From Pachyseris speciosa (taxonomy: Eukaryota > Cnidaria > Anthozoa > Scleractinia > Pachyseridae), in assembly GCA_016490735.1 (NCBI GenBank), contig JAEMWC010000552.1:130001-194000 (forward strand): 64,000 nt of DNA, in the 5' to 3' direction. The position numbers were made by a program, and so were the translations under genes. The notes below the pieces were generated by a model that made no database searches, was not told where the DNA came from, and saw only the letters and a list, made by a program, of their open reading frames with translations. Positions 20,211-31,485 of the stretch are shown piece after piece. The stretch's first letter is position 1, and each line of letters starts with the position of its first letter.

Positions 20211-22685
20211 GAGCAACTGCGGCCACACGAGCCAACAAAGACGAAATGAGAGTTTTCTGTTTGGTTTGCAACTCCAAATTTACGATTGAGTGAGTCCATA
20301 TATTGAGTAACATTACCTTTCATCACTGGACTTGCCTGCCTGAAGCTGTGTGACCGCCATTCCGAAGGCTTTTAATTTCTTCTTGGGATAGCTTTATAAA
20401 CGCTTATATGAGCGTCATTAAGATAAGCTGGTCGAAGACGTGAACTTATGCAAAATGAGATTACATTAAAACCTTTCTCCAAAGCTTGTATGGTCACACT
20501 TATGTATGTATGGTCAGACATACTTCCGAGCTCACATTGGACCAACTTCGCAGTTTGTACAACGGCGGACATGGAGGCCTTCATCGTCTCCTTACAACAC
20601 TTTACAGCACCCGGTTAACAAATTTACATAACCTTTTCAATGAATGTCAACAGCTTCCCATAACCAACCAGGATCAACTTTTCAGGAGGATTGTTTTAGA
20701 CGTCTGCTGCAAAAGGTAATTTTTCCAGTACGTACAGATAATAACTCCAGTGTTAAACCTCATCGGCGCTTTATGAAGATATATTTTCACAATAAAGGGA
20801 TAGATAGCGTTAACCAAACTAACTGGAATTGCACACATTTTAGTTATCCTACTGATGAACAGTTCTTACATGCAGATATTTTTAGAAGCAACATTTGTTT
20901 GCGGTCTGTCACCTTTGAATTGTATGGTGTTGTTGAATTCGTCCATATAATAAACATTTGGTGTTTGTCAGTGGAGTTTGCACACTTGAAACAACGGCTT
21001 TTAGCCCAAAGAGACTAAAGTCTCATATTTTTTGGTCCTGAAAACAAATAATTTGCCCAAATGGGATGGCCAGCAATGCAGCAGTCCTCCCCCTTCACCC
21101 CTCTCAATACCACTGTCACCACATCATTTTCACCAACGTGGACTATGAAATTAATTTTCTGTTGGTTGTTCTATTTTCCTCCAAGAGGATGGGAGGGCCA
21201 GCATCTTGTGCACTTGCCTTGGCAGATTTCTCTATAAAGTGGCAGATTCCATTTGGGATGAAATGTTTCTTTGAAGATTCAGTGATTACATTCCAGTTGA
21301 ATACTTAAAATTCACCAAACATTCTGGCTCTCCACAGAGGTGTTAAAGGTGCAAAAATTTATTTCAGCTTTCTTTTGGAGAAAAATCACGTACATCTGTA
21401 CTCATAACCAACTCGATAACAGTTTATTGAACACTGACTATACGTGCATGACCACCGAATCATCATCTGATCCGACCCGGCACTTTATAGCTTCAAAGCT
21501 GCTTTATTTGAATAGAATAGATACAAAATACATAGCTATATTAGCAAATTATAAAAAGATGTCCGTTTATTTAGGTAGAGCAAATCGATCAGCGTATTCA
21601 CGAAAGTAGAATGCCTTAATAGAAGGCCCAAAAAAGTTATAATCCTCTGCAGTTTCCGAAAAGGGCAACTCTCACCCTATTCAGTGATCGGATGAAAGAG
21701 ATTTTCTTGTCAAGTTACGAGGCAATGATTTAAGTTACATACACAGGCTATAAAACTGGCATGAGCAGTTTCCCCCTACTTTTCCAGGCTTTCTACACTA
21801 GGTTTTAGCAAGGTCGTCAACCATATTACCTTAGATTAATCCACGTAGTCTCACAAGTAGCAAACGAGCACACTGGCGATCGAAAAGTGGAGATAATTGG
21901 CATTATGGATGCTTTGTGGCGAAAAGCCATCGGCGGCCATGTTTGTTTTCAAATAAATTAGTGCTTAGTCTCGCTCGGCCGAATTTCTTTACTGGGGCGA
22001 TCATGTACCCTCGGTTCCAGGCCTCGCTGCTGAACACCCCCCACCGCCACCCCACCCCCGCTGCGCTTTACGAAATATTGCATCGCTTTAAAGAAGCTGT
22101 AACTTTGACAGAAAACTCGAATCAACAGATCAACATCTATAAGAATAGTTTGCAATAATAATAACAATAATAATAAAAAAAGGAACAACAGCACTCTCGG
22201 TCAACAATTTTAGATTATAGCGGAGTCATTCACAGGCAACCCTCGCAACAGAAATTCTACTCGAAAGTTGTGTTCAGACATTAATCAAGTCTTCGTCTCA
22301 TCGTCTCAGCGCTACTTAAAACGCTACTGAATCATATAATAGATTACAAAGTTTTCATATCTACAGACCCGAAAAACATTCTAAAATAATTTACTGTGTC
22401 TTGGTTGGTTGGTTGGTTGGTTGGTTGGTAGGCAAGTAGGTAGGTAGGGAGGGAGGGAGATAAATATATACTTTGTTCACTGACATTGATGCATTCGAAT
22501 GGAGACTCAGTGAAGGTCAAGTAACTCGACAGATACAAGAGAGGGCGATTATTTCAGGTTTACTGTGTGATCGTTTCTGTCAGGTTTTGTGGGAATATAA
22601 TCAGCTGTCGAGAGCACATAATACCAGATTAAAAAAAAGTTGACGACTCAGACCTTAATGAGTCACTTAAGATGTATTCTAATAT
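20211..22685. other. Interior of the Ginger-like element, nothing recognised
   Basis: Several short frames occur (for example 20486-20719, 20644-21018, 21340-21609), but none shows a motif I recognise. A GTTG-type microsatellite lies at 22402-22458. Confidence 0.35.
22402..22458. repeat. (TTGG)n/(TAGG)n microsatellite
   Basis: About seven TTGG units followed by GTAGG and GGGA units. Confidence 0.9.
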
Positions 22686-23334
22686 CTCATTAACGGTTGA
22701 ATGACAAAACTAACGCGATGTTAACTGATGACAACATCAACTTTGAATGGCAGGTGCCTTTCATGTTTGTGCCTAGGTCTGAACCCTTATTACATTTGCG
22801 ACCAAAACTTATTACACTTGTGACTTTATCACATTTGTGACCTGTTATTACACTTGTGCCTTCTACAGTTGTAACATTCATTTACATTAGTCTTGTTATG
22901 ACCGAATCCCAACAATTGAAGAGCTTTGTGCAAAAGAGGTGTTTATATATAACGATTTGGCCGAAAAGCTCTAATTCGCTAAAATTCGCTCCTTTGTCCT
23001 ACAGACTTGTTTGACCTCAGGTTATCGCGTGAGAAACGAAGGTCAACGTGTAATTTGTAATTTGAAAGCGTGAATTATTAGAGAAGGGGGAGGCTTATTA
23101 CAAAAACCGAATCCCAAACGGGGGGCTTATTAGAGAGTGGGGCTTAATAGAGCTTTTACGGTATTCACAAATTTGATATTGCTTAGTTAAAAAAAATCTG
23201 ATATTCAGTTACAAGTTTTCACAAATTTATAATTATTAAAATTCCATTGCAAACATGGTTAAATGATGTATAAAAATACAGTTGCTGCACGTGCCCTTCA
23301 TAGGAGAACTCAAATCTTTCTTTCTAATGTTCTG

Positions 23335-23667
23335 TCAATAATTATCCAGCGAGGGTTGCTGTCGATCACCTGAGGATAGCCTGGACCAAGGGGATGGGTC
23401 CAGATATCTAATAGAGTGTTTTCCGCGTCTCACTGTTGAGTCTCGAGGTACATCGAAATCTGCATTTCTTAGGGAATACCCTTTGTTTGCAAAATTGAAA
23501 AGTTTGCCTATGTAGTCGGGGGCCAAGCCATTTGTAACTTTGTAAATTAAAATTATAATCTCTTGAACCCTCCTATTGTAGAGAGAGTGCAAATTTGTAC
23601 TGCAGTTGTAAATTATTCTTAGAGCGCGTAGAGTATCAGAGTATTGCTTAAGCTGAAACCCAAACAA
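23335..23667 (-). pseudogene. LINE reverse transcriptase C-terminal fragment
   Basis: The 110-codon frame reads YSDTLRALRIIYNCSTN, LAPDYIGKLFNFANKGYSLR, FDVPRDSTVRRGKHSIRYLD and PWSRLSSGDR. This is the usual end of non-LTR (CR1/L2/Jockey-type) reverse transcriptases, where 'L R.....P......G..S.RYLGP..WN.LP...R' is expected. The catalytic part is absent. Flanks show no tail or duplication I can define. Confidence 0.75.
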
Positions 23668-23699
23668 AAGAAATCAACCATGCATTTTCTGTTTCTTGA

Positions 23700-25109
23700 G
23701 TTTTTGGGAGACTTCATCCGATTTTTACAACCTAATTTATTGAATTCTGATCTTAAGACCACAAAATAAATACGGACCTACGTTTCTGACAAGATAACCA
23801 GTCTCTGAGGCCAAAGTAGAGCGAATTTTTCGGAAAATTGTGATTTTAAGGCCCAATAGTGACAAACGCTCTTACTGCACAAAAATTTTCACTTGTTTTG
23901 GACATTTTTATACCATAGAAATGTACTTATGGAGTTCCTTGAATTTTAAAGCTGAATAAACGAGTGATCTGATTGTTATAGGGAGATGGTCTCGCAAATA
24001 GAGACACAACAAATTACTTACCCTCTCCCCCTCTACCACGATCGAGATTAATAAGAACTACATGATTTCCCACCACGACCACTGAGCTTTATGAATTCAT
24101 ATTTTCATTCTTTGCTTGGCACTTAACTTACCTCCACTGGCAACGAAATTCTCTCTTAAAAGAAGCTCACTCAGTTTTCAGTTGAGTACATTTTAAATTA
24201 TCTTGCTCGTATGAGATTGAAACAAAATGCCAAATATCCTTTGTAAATTTTTTTAGTCATAAATTTAAGGTTAACTTCTTTAAAGCAGCTCCGTGGATTG
24301 CTGTCTTTACACGGAACTTGGCCATTTTCACGATGGGGTCATTTTACAACAAGTACCAGAATCCTTGAATGATGCTTTGGTTTTCAAATCCAGTTTACAC
24401 CACTGCTTCAGTTTACCTTCCAAAGGAGTAAACCAAAGAAGTAAAGAAAAGTGCGATGAATTGTGATATTTGGAGTGTCAAGACGCCATCGTGGCCCATT
24501 GTTTGTTTCGTTTTACCCGCCAGTTGTTGTCAGAGTTCAAGTTTGTAGCAAATAATTGTATAAGCTGATAAACGTTATTGCCTCCCTCAACCCCACCCCT
24601 CCCCCCTTTTACTAGAGAAAAAAACCTTTTCACCATCCCAGACATAATTTAGTGAAACTGAAAACAGCAGTAAATACACAGAAAACTGTGCAATGTATGA
24701 AAAATGTTTGGACCGCAGTACATCGTCATCGTCAGTATAAAGCTAATGACATCCGGTTTGATATTATTATACGGCAATCGCTTAAATGATTCGTTACAGT
24801 GCGCTAGACAATATTCCGGGTCTTATCATTTAACATGTGTGGATGACTGCAAATAAAGCTACTTACAAAGAAAGAGCCAGATTAAAGTGATTGACTATCT
24901 GACTAAGTTTAGGTTATTTTCATTTTATATGCATAGACTCGTAACTCTGTAAATGAAAACAAGCAAAAGTCTATCCAAGAATAATAATTTGCTTCTAAAA
25001 AGAAAAGAAAAGGAAAAACAATAAAAGCACACTTGTTATATACCAAGTTAAAGAGAGCAAAGGAAAATATAACTAAATGATAACAAATAAAAAAAGCCAC
25101 TCTCCTCAC
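23700..25109. other. Intronic-looking AT-rich stretch
   Basis: No confident gene. Two strong minus-strand 5' splice-site matches occur, GAGAGG|GTAAGTAA (intron start about 24023) and GTGGAG|GTAAGT (about 24134). The frame before the first reads VVLINLDRGRGGEG in phase 1, so a further exon of the Gly-rich gene is possible but unproven. Confidence 0.25.
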
Positions 25110-25484
25110 CTTTGTATAAATTTGTCTTGGGATCGTCTGGGAATCCCACTTCCACTGGTGTTGATGACTGTGTGAACCCACCAAGACATGTTGTATTGAG
25201 AACCTTCTCGTCACACGTCATGTTAATTTCAGTTTGTACCAAAATGTGCCCATGCTGACTTGTTAAACTCAGTGCATACTTTCCAAATACAATGACAGAT
25301 GACCCTCTCTTGAACTCAATGTCACCACTGAACGTTATTTTGGCAACATCATGGTCGCCATATGAGGACTGTCTTCTCTCAAGGGATGCGGTGAGAGAAC
25401 AATTGCCACAACCGGTCTTGTTAACAGACGGAGCAGTCGTGTTGATTTCAAGTGTTTCACCACTGTCAAGTATAAGAGTGTCAT
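25110..25484 (-). CDS. Exon of an extracellular-type host gene (exon A, 375 bp)
   Basis: The acceptor TTATTCCTTTCTTAG before 25484 and the donor CAAAG|GTGAGG after 25110 enclose 375 bp in phase 1-1. The frame reads DTLILDSGETLEINTTAPSV, CGNCSLTASLERR, VAKITFSGDIEFKRGSSVIV and CDEKVLNTTCLGG. It has four N-glycosylation sequons (NTT, NCS, NMT, NTT) and paired cysteines, which points to a secreted or cell-surface protein. The phase and strand match exons B-D at 13.9-14.9 kb, so I infer one gene with a ~10-kb transposon-filled gap. They could be two related genes. I do not recognise the family by name. This is the best-supported host coding exon here. Confidence 0.65.
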
Positions 25485-25499
25485 CTAAGAAAGGAATAA

Positions 25500-26550
25500 C
25501 AATATTAGTCCTGTTAGTGAACAAAAGTTCAAAAAGTTCCTTTTTGCTTTAGTACAATACGAAACGTATCCTGGTCGTTCTTTCGAGTGCGGCCGTAAGG
25601 TGGAGATACGAACATGGGAGTTATACATATAACAGTAAGTCAACCTCTTGGCTATAATATTATCTTGTCTCGTATAAACCAATTGGGGCCCAGCCGTTTT
25701 TACGTTTTCGGAGTGATTTTTCACCTATAAACGATTCATAGCATTTCGTGACTCGTTATTGAAACTCCCATGGAGAAGTGGTGCTGTCCTAAGGCAATGG
25801 AGGCTCAAGGTTACTGAAAACGTCATTCTGACGTAGCTTTTTTTCATCCGTGCAGCTACAACAACGGCCCAACTTCGGTTTGCTTGCGATTTTTGCTAAG
25901 TTTACAGCCATTTTTCATCTTTAGTGGCTGCATGATTGAGCATCATTAAGCGTAACGGTAGCTAAGAGTCCACTTTCTCAAAGAAACGAGTAAGGTGATG
26001 TACTTTGTTGTCGAATTTGGCTTGTTACTCGACGAACTGGGAATTTGGCCGGTCGAACACTTAGTACCTTTGGGACTCGACTATTGATGAATTTCTGGAC
26101 CCACCGCCACATATTTTGGAATTTGTGAGCACTGAAGATGACCACAAGCAGGAATTTTTGGCGGTAGGTCGGAGTGGCTGTAGACTTAGTTTATATGTGA
26201 AAGTATTGGGGAAAGGAACGGGCGCTGTCAAAAATTTTCGTTATTCCCAGCGTGCAATGTGGTCGAGATGTTGAAAAAAGCGGGAAGGCCCGAATGCACT
26301 GGAGCAAAAGGCTGTATCTACGCTCGGGAGACGAATATGAACAAACAAAGTCGTTTCTAAGCTAGAACAAGGACTGAATTTCGTTATGATGGTTGAAGTT
26401 TGGTTTTTCGATGATGATTTCCTTAAAAAACATAAAAGCAAAAGGGGGCATTTTTGTCGTTTCTCTTTGACGTTAAAAACGGTCAGTTTCGTTCTTGTCC
26501 AAACTCAAAAGGTCATATTTGGTAAAAATCGATACGTTTCTTGCGTTTAT
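25500..26550. other. No gene recognised
   Basis: Sequence upstream of exon A with no supported feature. Short frames on both strands lack any recognisable motif. Confidence 0.35.
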
Positions 26551-26559
26551 TGGATATCC

Positions 26560-26727
26560 AAATTTAAAGAACATTTTCGGCCAATTAACATTTCCTCTTG
26601 GGAATCCGAACAGATGAACTTCTTTTAGCTTATGAAAGCATCACTTTAAACAGACTTCAAACACCATAAGGTACTTAAAAATGCCTTTCTACAGCTTTTG
26701 CTTGATTTGGCTCATTGGGTGCCCTTG
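26560..26727. mobile_element. hAT-like element, partial copy 3
   Basis: Shares GGGAATCCGAACAGATGAAC, the block AAAGCATCACTTTAAACAGA and the terminal TTTGGCTCATTGGGTGCCC with copy 2 (28515-28960). The right terminus is at about 26727. The left half has diverged beyond what I can align by eye. Confidence 0.6.
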
Positions 26728-26899
26728 ATATACATACATTATCATTATGATTGTATCGTTAAAGCTAAGTGACTATTTGTAGTCTTAAGCGATTCATATT
26801 TAAAAAGTAAAAACAAAGTAGCTTTTTTCTCATTCTCTTATCCAAAATGTATATCGTAGTATTCTAACTTATATCTTAGAAAACTTGCCATTTACATTC

Positions 26900-27198
26900 A
26901 CGTACAATGATACCTTCAAGGGGTTATGTCACGCGTGTTCGGTATCAATTGAACAAGCCACAGGAGATGTTTGTACTGATGGAAACTGCAAATAGCACTC
27001 CAGGTTTATTCAGAACTACTTTACTAGTGCAGTCAAAAAATGGGATGGTCAGGATGAAAAAGGATTGCACTTGAACAACAGTGGGCCGCTGTTCAGTTGT
27101 ATTACCTTTCACACGGCTTTTCTGTATAGCAGTAGTTTTTCTTTTACTGATGTAAATTCCGTAGGTAAATAAAGTTCATTCATTCATTCATTCATTCA

Positions 27199-27205
<7 letters not shown>
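26900..27205 (+). mobile_element. LINE 3' end with ATTC tail
   Basis: AATAAA at 27168-27173 is directly followed by about seven ATTC units (27176-27205), the usual tail of CR1/L2-type LINEs. No coding remains are recognised upstream, so the 5' limit is a guess. Confidence 0.45.

Positions 27206-27276
<71 letters not shown>
27206..27276. repeat. (CT)n microsatellite
   Basis: An almost pure run of CT of about 70 bp. It separates the plus-strand LINE tail on the left from the minus-strand LINE 3' end on the right. Confidence 0.95.
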
Positions 27277-27280
<4 letters not shown>

Positions 27281-27471
27281 ATATTAATATATAATAAGAT
27301 CTTTATTGCATGTATTGTATAAGTGGAAATCGCGCGAATAGTCAAAATCATACAGCCGATAGGCAGGCTTGGCACTTGAATATTTGACGACAGATTTGAT
27401 ACTTTCGACGTGAATCCAATGATGACTAGCTAAGAGTTCGGTTTATTTCAACCTGTTTTACTTTACAACCC

Positions 27472-28514
27472 TCAATTGATACTGACCGCGCCATTTGAGT
27501 TTGTCCAAGTGATCACGATTTGATTTTCCACAGCCAGCCCAGACGGTGCAAGAGTAATCAAAAAGGGAAGTATCATTGCGTCATACAAAGTAATACAAGC
27601 CTCTCGATGGATGACCCTAAGGACCTTGCGCTGCAGGCCTAAACGAGATGAAATTTTAGCGGCGATAGCGTCAACATGGTCATTCCACGAAAGGCTCAAA
27701 TTGAGCGTAACACCAAGATACTTAAACTTTTAAACCCTCTCTAAGATCTTATCACGTACAATAACACAAAAATTGGTAACTGTAGCGAGCTTTTGCTGTG
27801 TTCCTACAAGTATTATCTTAGTCTTAGAATAATTAAGGAAAAGAACATTTTTTTTCGAGCCAAGTAATAACGCTGCTGAGGTTTTCAGCCAAGTAAAATT
27901 CTATCTCAGCTATAAAGTTACTACTAAAAAATAGCAAAGTGTCATCGGTGTAAAGCTGGGTGTCACAGCTCTTTACGATAGATGGCAAATAATCTATGTA
28001 CACGATAAAGAGTAACGATCCCAAGATAGAACCTTGAGGGACTCCAAAATGAATAGACTGCGGATCAGACATCACTCCGTTGACAATAACACTTTGAGTT
28101 CTGTTTTTTAGGTAGGTTTTAAACCACAAGACAGCAGAATCTGAAAATCCAAGTGAGTACAGTTTTCCCAACATGATGTCGTGGTCTAGGGTATCAAAGG
28201 CTTTTGAAAGATCTAAAAAGACCATTCCACTTAGTAGTCCTCTGTCCATATTATGGAGTGATTTAGTACTAATATCTATGAGACACCTACTTGTTGAGTG
28301 AAGAGGCCGGTAACCGGACTGATAGATTGATAAAAGCCGGTTGTTCTGGAGATAGGTGTAAACCATGGTATGAACTGCGCGCTCAAGGATCTTGGCAAAA
28401 ACAGGTAGAGTCGAGATTGGCCTGTAGTTGGCAGTATCAGTAGTAGATCAAGACTTGTGGACGGGAGTCATAGAACCATCTTTCAAGTCAGACGGGGTAG
28501 CATCCTCAGCGAGA
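27472..28514 (-). pseudogene. LINE reverse transcriptase domain
   Basis: The frame contains ANYRPISTLPVFAKILERAV just upstream of 28366, then QSGYRPLHST, VFLDLSKAFDTLDHDIM, GVPQGSILGSLLFIVYI and LYTDDTLLFF. The last is the catalytic [YF]xDD box, so the active-site Asp pair is kept. Downstream, after frameshifts, 27699-27472 gives LSWNDHVDAIAAKISSRLG and ITLYDAMILPF, the usual C-terminal part. The 'HKS' region just upstream holds a stop, and the C-terminal frames are shifted relative to the core. Confidence 0.85.
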
Positions 28515-28960
28515 CAGAGCACCCAACGACAACTTTCGGTAGATATCTGTTCGGTGGATGATAATTCGCCTTGGGCTTTCGGCGTCGATTAAAGAGTGCA
28601 CTCGGATTTTCATAACTAAAACGTGGCCTAAAAGTTTCGCGAATGGGAAATCATAGCCCCTGAGGTTTTCCAAAAGGTCGTAATTGCTATTTTGGGCAGT
28701 CGAAAACGTAAACTAGCATTTTTGGAAAGAAACTAGCTCCCTAGAAAGTTCGTGGAAAGTTCATTTCAGCTTGCATTTTCTCAAAGGAAGATTTTGTTCC
28801 CTAACATTTTCGAGCAATTAAAATTTCAGCTAGGGAATCCGAACAGATGAACTTCTTCTAGGTTATGAAAGCATCACTTTAAACAGACTTCAAGCAACAT
28901 AAGGTACTTTAAAATGCCTTTCTACAGCATTTGGTTGATTTGGCTCGTTGGGTCCCCCTG
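28515..28960. mobile_element. hAT-like non-autonomous element, copy 2 (446 bp, 6-bp TSD)
   Basis: The ends are CAGAGCACCCAACGAC and, in reverse complement, CAGGGGGACCCAACGAGCC. GCGAGA is duplicated exactly at 28509-28514 and 28961-28966. The interior is an inverse-orientation relative of 7796-8234. It interrupts the LINE just before its RT domain. No ORF of its own is convincing. Confidence 0.8.
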
Positions 28961-29306
28961 GCGAGAGGTCGGCTCATCAGAAGAGTAAGAGCCTTCGCAG
29001 GGGAACAGCTCCGTCTTTGAGGAGACGAGTAGGGATGTTAATTTTCTACACCAGTGGATTTCGATCTTTTAATTTCCTTTAACACCTTGCATACGAACTC
29101 TTCGTCAACTCTAGTCAATTCAAAACACTGCGAGTTACATGCCACCAGGTAGTTGTAGAAGGGACAGACTGCAAGGTTTGTCTTATTTTCATAATGGCTG
29201 TATGAAAATAATTTGCAAGCCCTTGGCCCCCCTCTTGCGAGATCTCGCGCGGCTCATACGTTAACTCGGAAACGGTTTCCAGGGATCCAATGCTAGAGAA
29301 CCGTTT

Positions 29307-29510
29307 CTAATTAGGGATCGCTGACTTGAGGGTTTTCCACAGTTTGGCAGAGTCCTTTTTATTGTTGTTGACGACGTTTGAATAATAGTCTCGCTTCGAA
29401 TCTCTGATAAGGCGCGTAGCTCTGTTCCGCAGATCTCTGTAGGTTATCCATTCTTGTTGGGACTTTGTTTTCCGTGCTCTTTTGTGAAGGAAATCACGCC
29501 TACACATCAA
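29307..29510 (-). pseudogene. LINE linker region between endonuclease and RT
   Basis: The frame CRRDFLHKRARKTKSQQEW, ITYRDLRNRATRLIRDSKRD and SAKLWKTLKSAIPN is the basic linker typical of Jockey/CR1 ORF2 proteins. Confidence 0.8.
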
Positions 29511-29689
29511 AGCTCATATATCACTAGTAAGCCACGCTAGACTGGCTGCACGCACCGTCTTAGTAGAAAGGGGCGCGTGTTTGTCAATTAAACTTCTTGG
29601 AGTCGCAAAAAAGAAAAAAAGCTGCGAAGTCTCATGTTAAAGAAGTCTCAACGCTCTCCCAAGAGGTATTATGCAGATCTGTTTGAAAA

Positions 29690-30389
29690 TCATCGGTATA
29701 CATTTCTTGAAGTTTCTGTAATGTATGATCTTGGAGGGGCGACGCTGCTTCTAACTATGCGTATTAAACATACAAGCGAATGGTCGCTCATTGAACATTG
29801 AGCAACCAAAGATGTGATAACTTTATCTATATCCGTAGCGTAGATATGATCAATTAACGTTTTGAAACGGTCTCTGGTCCGCGTAGGGGTCTTGATTAAC
29901 TGAGTCAGCTGATAGGTGGTGAATAGCTGGCGGAGATCCCTCGTTTCGGTGGATAGTCTTTTTGGGAGCAGGTCTTGGTTAAAATCACCCACGACAAGCA
30001 GCCCAGAGCATTCAGTCGACGCTCGTTCGAGCATTATTTCGAGGCATGGCTTAAAAGTGCCATAAATAGCTTGATCAGGACAATAGGTAGAACAAACTAA
30101 CGATCGTTTGCGATTAGGAAATGTGATTTCTAACCAGATTGCTTCGATGTCAAGTTCATGGTTGATGTCAGTTCTTTGGCGAGCCTTTAGGTTAGAGTTA
30201 TAATAGCTTGCAGTACCTCCTCTTGTCTGAGACTCTGCGATCAGACCGGATCAGATTATATTCGTTTATGTGCAGTTCTGAATCCGCCCATTTAGAGTTA
30301 AGCCAGGTTTCGGTCAAGCACATAACATTGAATGAGTTGTCGTGCATTAAAATCTGAAATTCGTCCCTATGCTTTGGTAGGCTACGGAT
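29690..30389 (-). pseudogene. LINE APE-type endonuclease, main part
   Basis: From the right: IRSLPKHRDEFQILMHDNSF, VMCLTETWLN (the catalytic E), then, after damage, LVVGDFNQDLL (D and N), LIDHIYATD and CSMSDHSLV (D and H). These are the active-site blocks of apurinic-like endonucleases that nick target DNA in LINE transposition. Frame breaks lie between 30034 and about 30230. Confidence 0.8.
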
Positions 30390-31140
30390 GTTCAGAGGGG
30401 AGAGGAACGGGCAGTTAAATTTCTTTTCTCCCTATTTTTTCCCCTATTTTTTCGCTCCTCCCTAATTGTTTCGTACGTTTCTCCCTCCTCCCTGATTTTT
30501 CACCTTTCTCGGTGAAGCCGCAGCAACGAGGCTCGAAGCGTTCTATTTTGGCTTTTCCGGGATATTTAGTTTTTCAACGGGCCTCTGGAGTCAGGGTAGA
30601 AGATTTGATGTTTACAACATTTACTTTAACTACCGTATAAAGGCCAGAATTTTATTTTTTACTTTTCACATTATAACTTTATTTACTACTTCACAAACAC
30701 TACATCACTATCTTACATTACACTGCACTACCTCGCTTACATTTACTAACTTACATAACATTGCATTAGAGTACAAAAAACAATACACTGAAGTTAATTA
30801 AGAATTACACAGCTTACAAGAACACTTTACAACCTTGTATAAGTTTGTGTAATAACCCGGAAAAAAGGTAAAAACAAAAAAACAAAAAAACTTTGCTTTA
30901 TTGTATTGTGTTGTTCATTGGCTTCCACTTTTCATTATGGATGGTTAGTCTGTTCTTCAAGGTAATTGAGCGTTCAATAGATTCCGAGTATTTTAGTTTG
31001 GCAATAACTTGGCTTAAAGAAGGACCAACACTCAGGGTTAAAAGAAGGTTAAGAAGGTAAAGAATTTTTAATCCGATTATGATATATTATCTGTTTCCCA
31101 GCTAAAGTTACATGGTTTTAAAAAAGTCCAATTAAGACGC

Positions 31141-31326
31141 TTAAACGTAAAGCCAAGAATGATATCGCAGTCGTTTAAAAGAGTCAATACCAATGTGTAA
31201 CGATTGAAGCCAGAGAACTACAGACTTCCAGAAATCTTGTCTAAACTTACATCGGCAAAAGAGATGCTCAAGAGATTCCTCTGACGTACGGCAAAAAGTG
31301 CATAGAGGAGAGTCAACTATTTTCAT
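31141..31326 (-). pseudogene. LINE C-terminal zinc-binding (zf-RVT) fragment
   Basis: The frame reads SPLCTFCRTSEESLEHLFCR, then CKFRQDFWKSVVLWL. The CxxC...HxxxxC arrangement is the zinc-binding tail found after the RT domain of L1/Tx1-type LINEs. It lies inside the 2,386-bp TIR element, on the same strand as the Penelope fragment. The RT body is absent. Confidence 0.7.
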
Positions 31327-31485
31327 TTCATGTAAAGGCCAGAATGGTTACTCACAACTACTTGCTACATGAAACAGAGTAAGGCAAGTACATTCGTACA
31401 TTTTAAGCATTCCACTGTTTGAACAAAATGATCTGAACGTGTTAAAAAAAAGGAGGTGGGGGGAGGGGTGGTTAGATAGGCCTGC

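Larger units (their letters stand above)
16367..22861. mobile_element. Ginger-like DNA transposon, ~6.5 kb, with ~180-200 bp TIRs
   Basis: The left block 16367-16580 and the right block 22686-22861 are inverted copies. Both start near GTGTAATAAC, hold several CACAAATGTAATAA sub-repeats, then CAAACTTGAAAGGCACCTGCC-type sequence and TTTTGTNATT. Between them is a minus-strand integrase-OTU gene remnant. Ginger elements are DNA transposons with retroviral-type (rve) integrases, long TIRs, TGTNR ends and 4-bp duplications. TGTAA fits, but I could not find a clean duplication, so the exact ends are uncertain. A collapsed LTR element (19315-20206) is nested inside. The whole element appears to lie in an intron of the Gly-rich gene. 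Confidence 0.65.

Noticed and set aside
27206..27276. CT run as a promoter element or triplex-forming regulator.
   Set aside because: Nothing but two LINE tails surrounds it; a plain microsatellite is the simpler reading.
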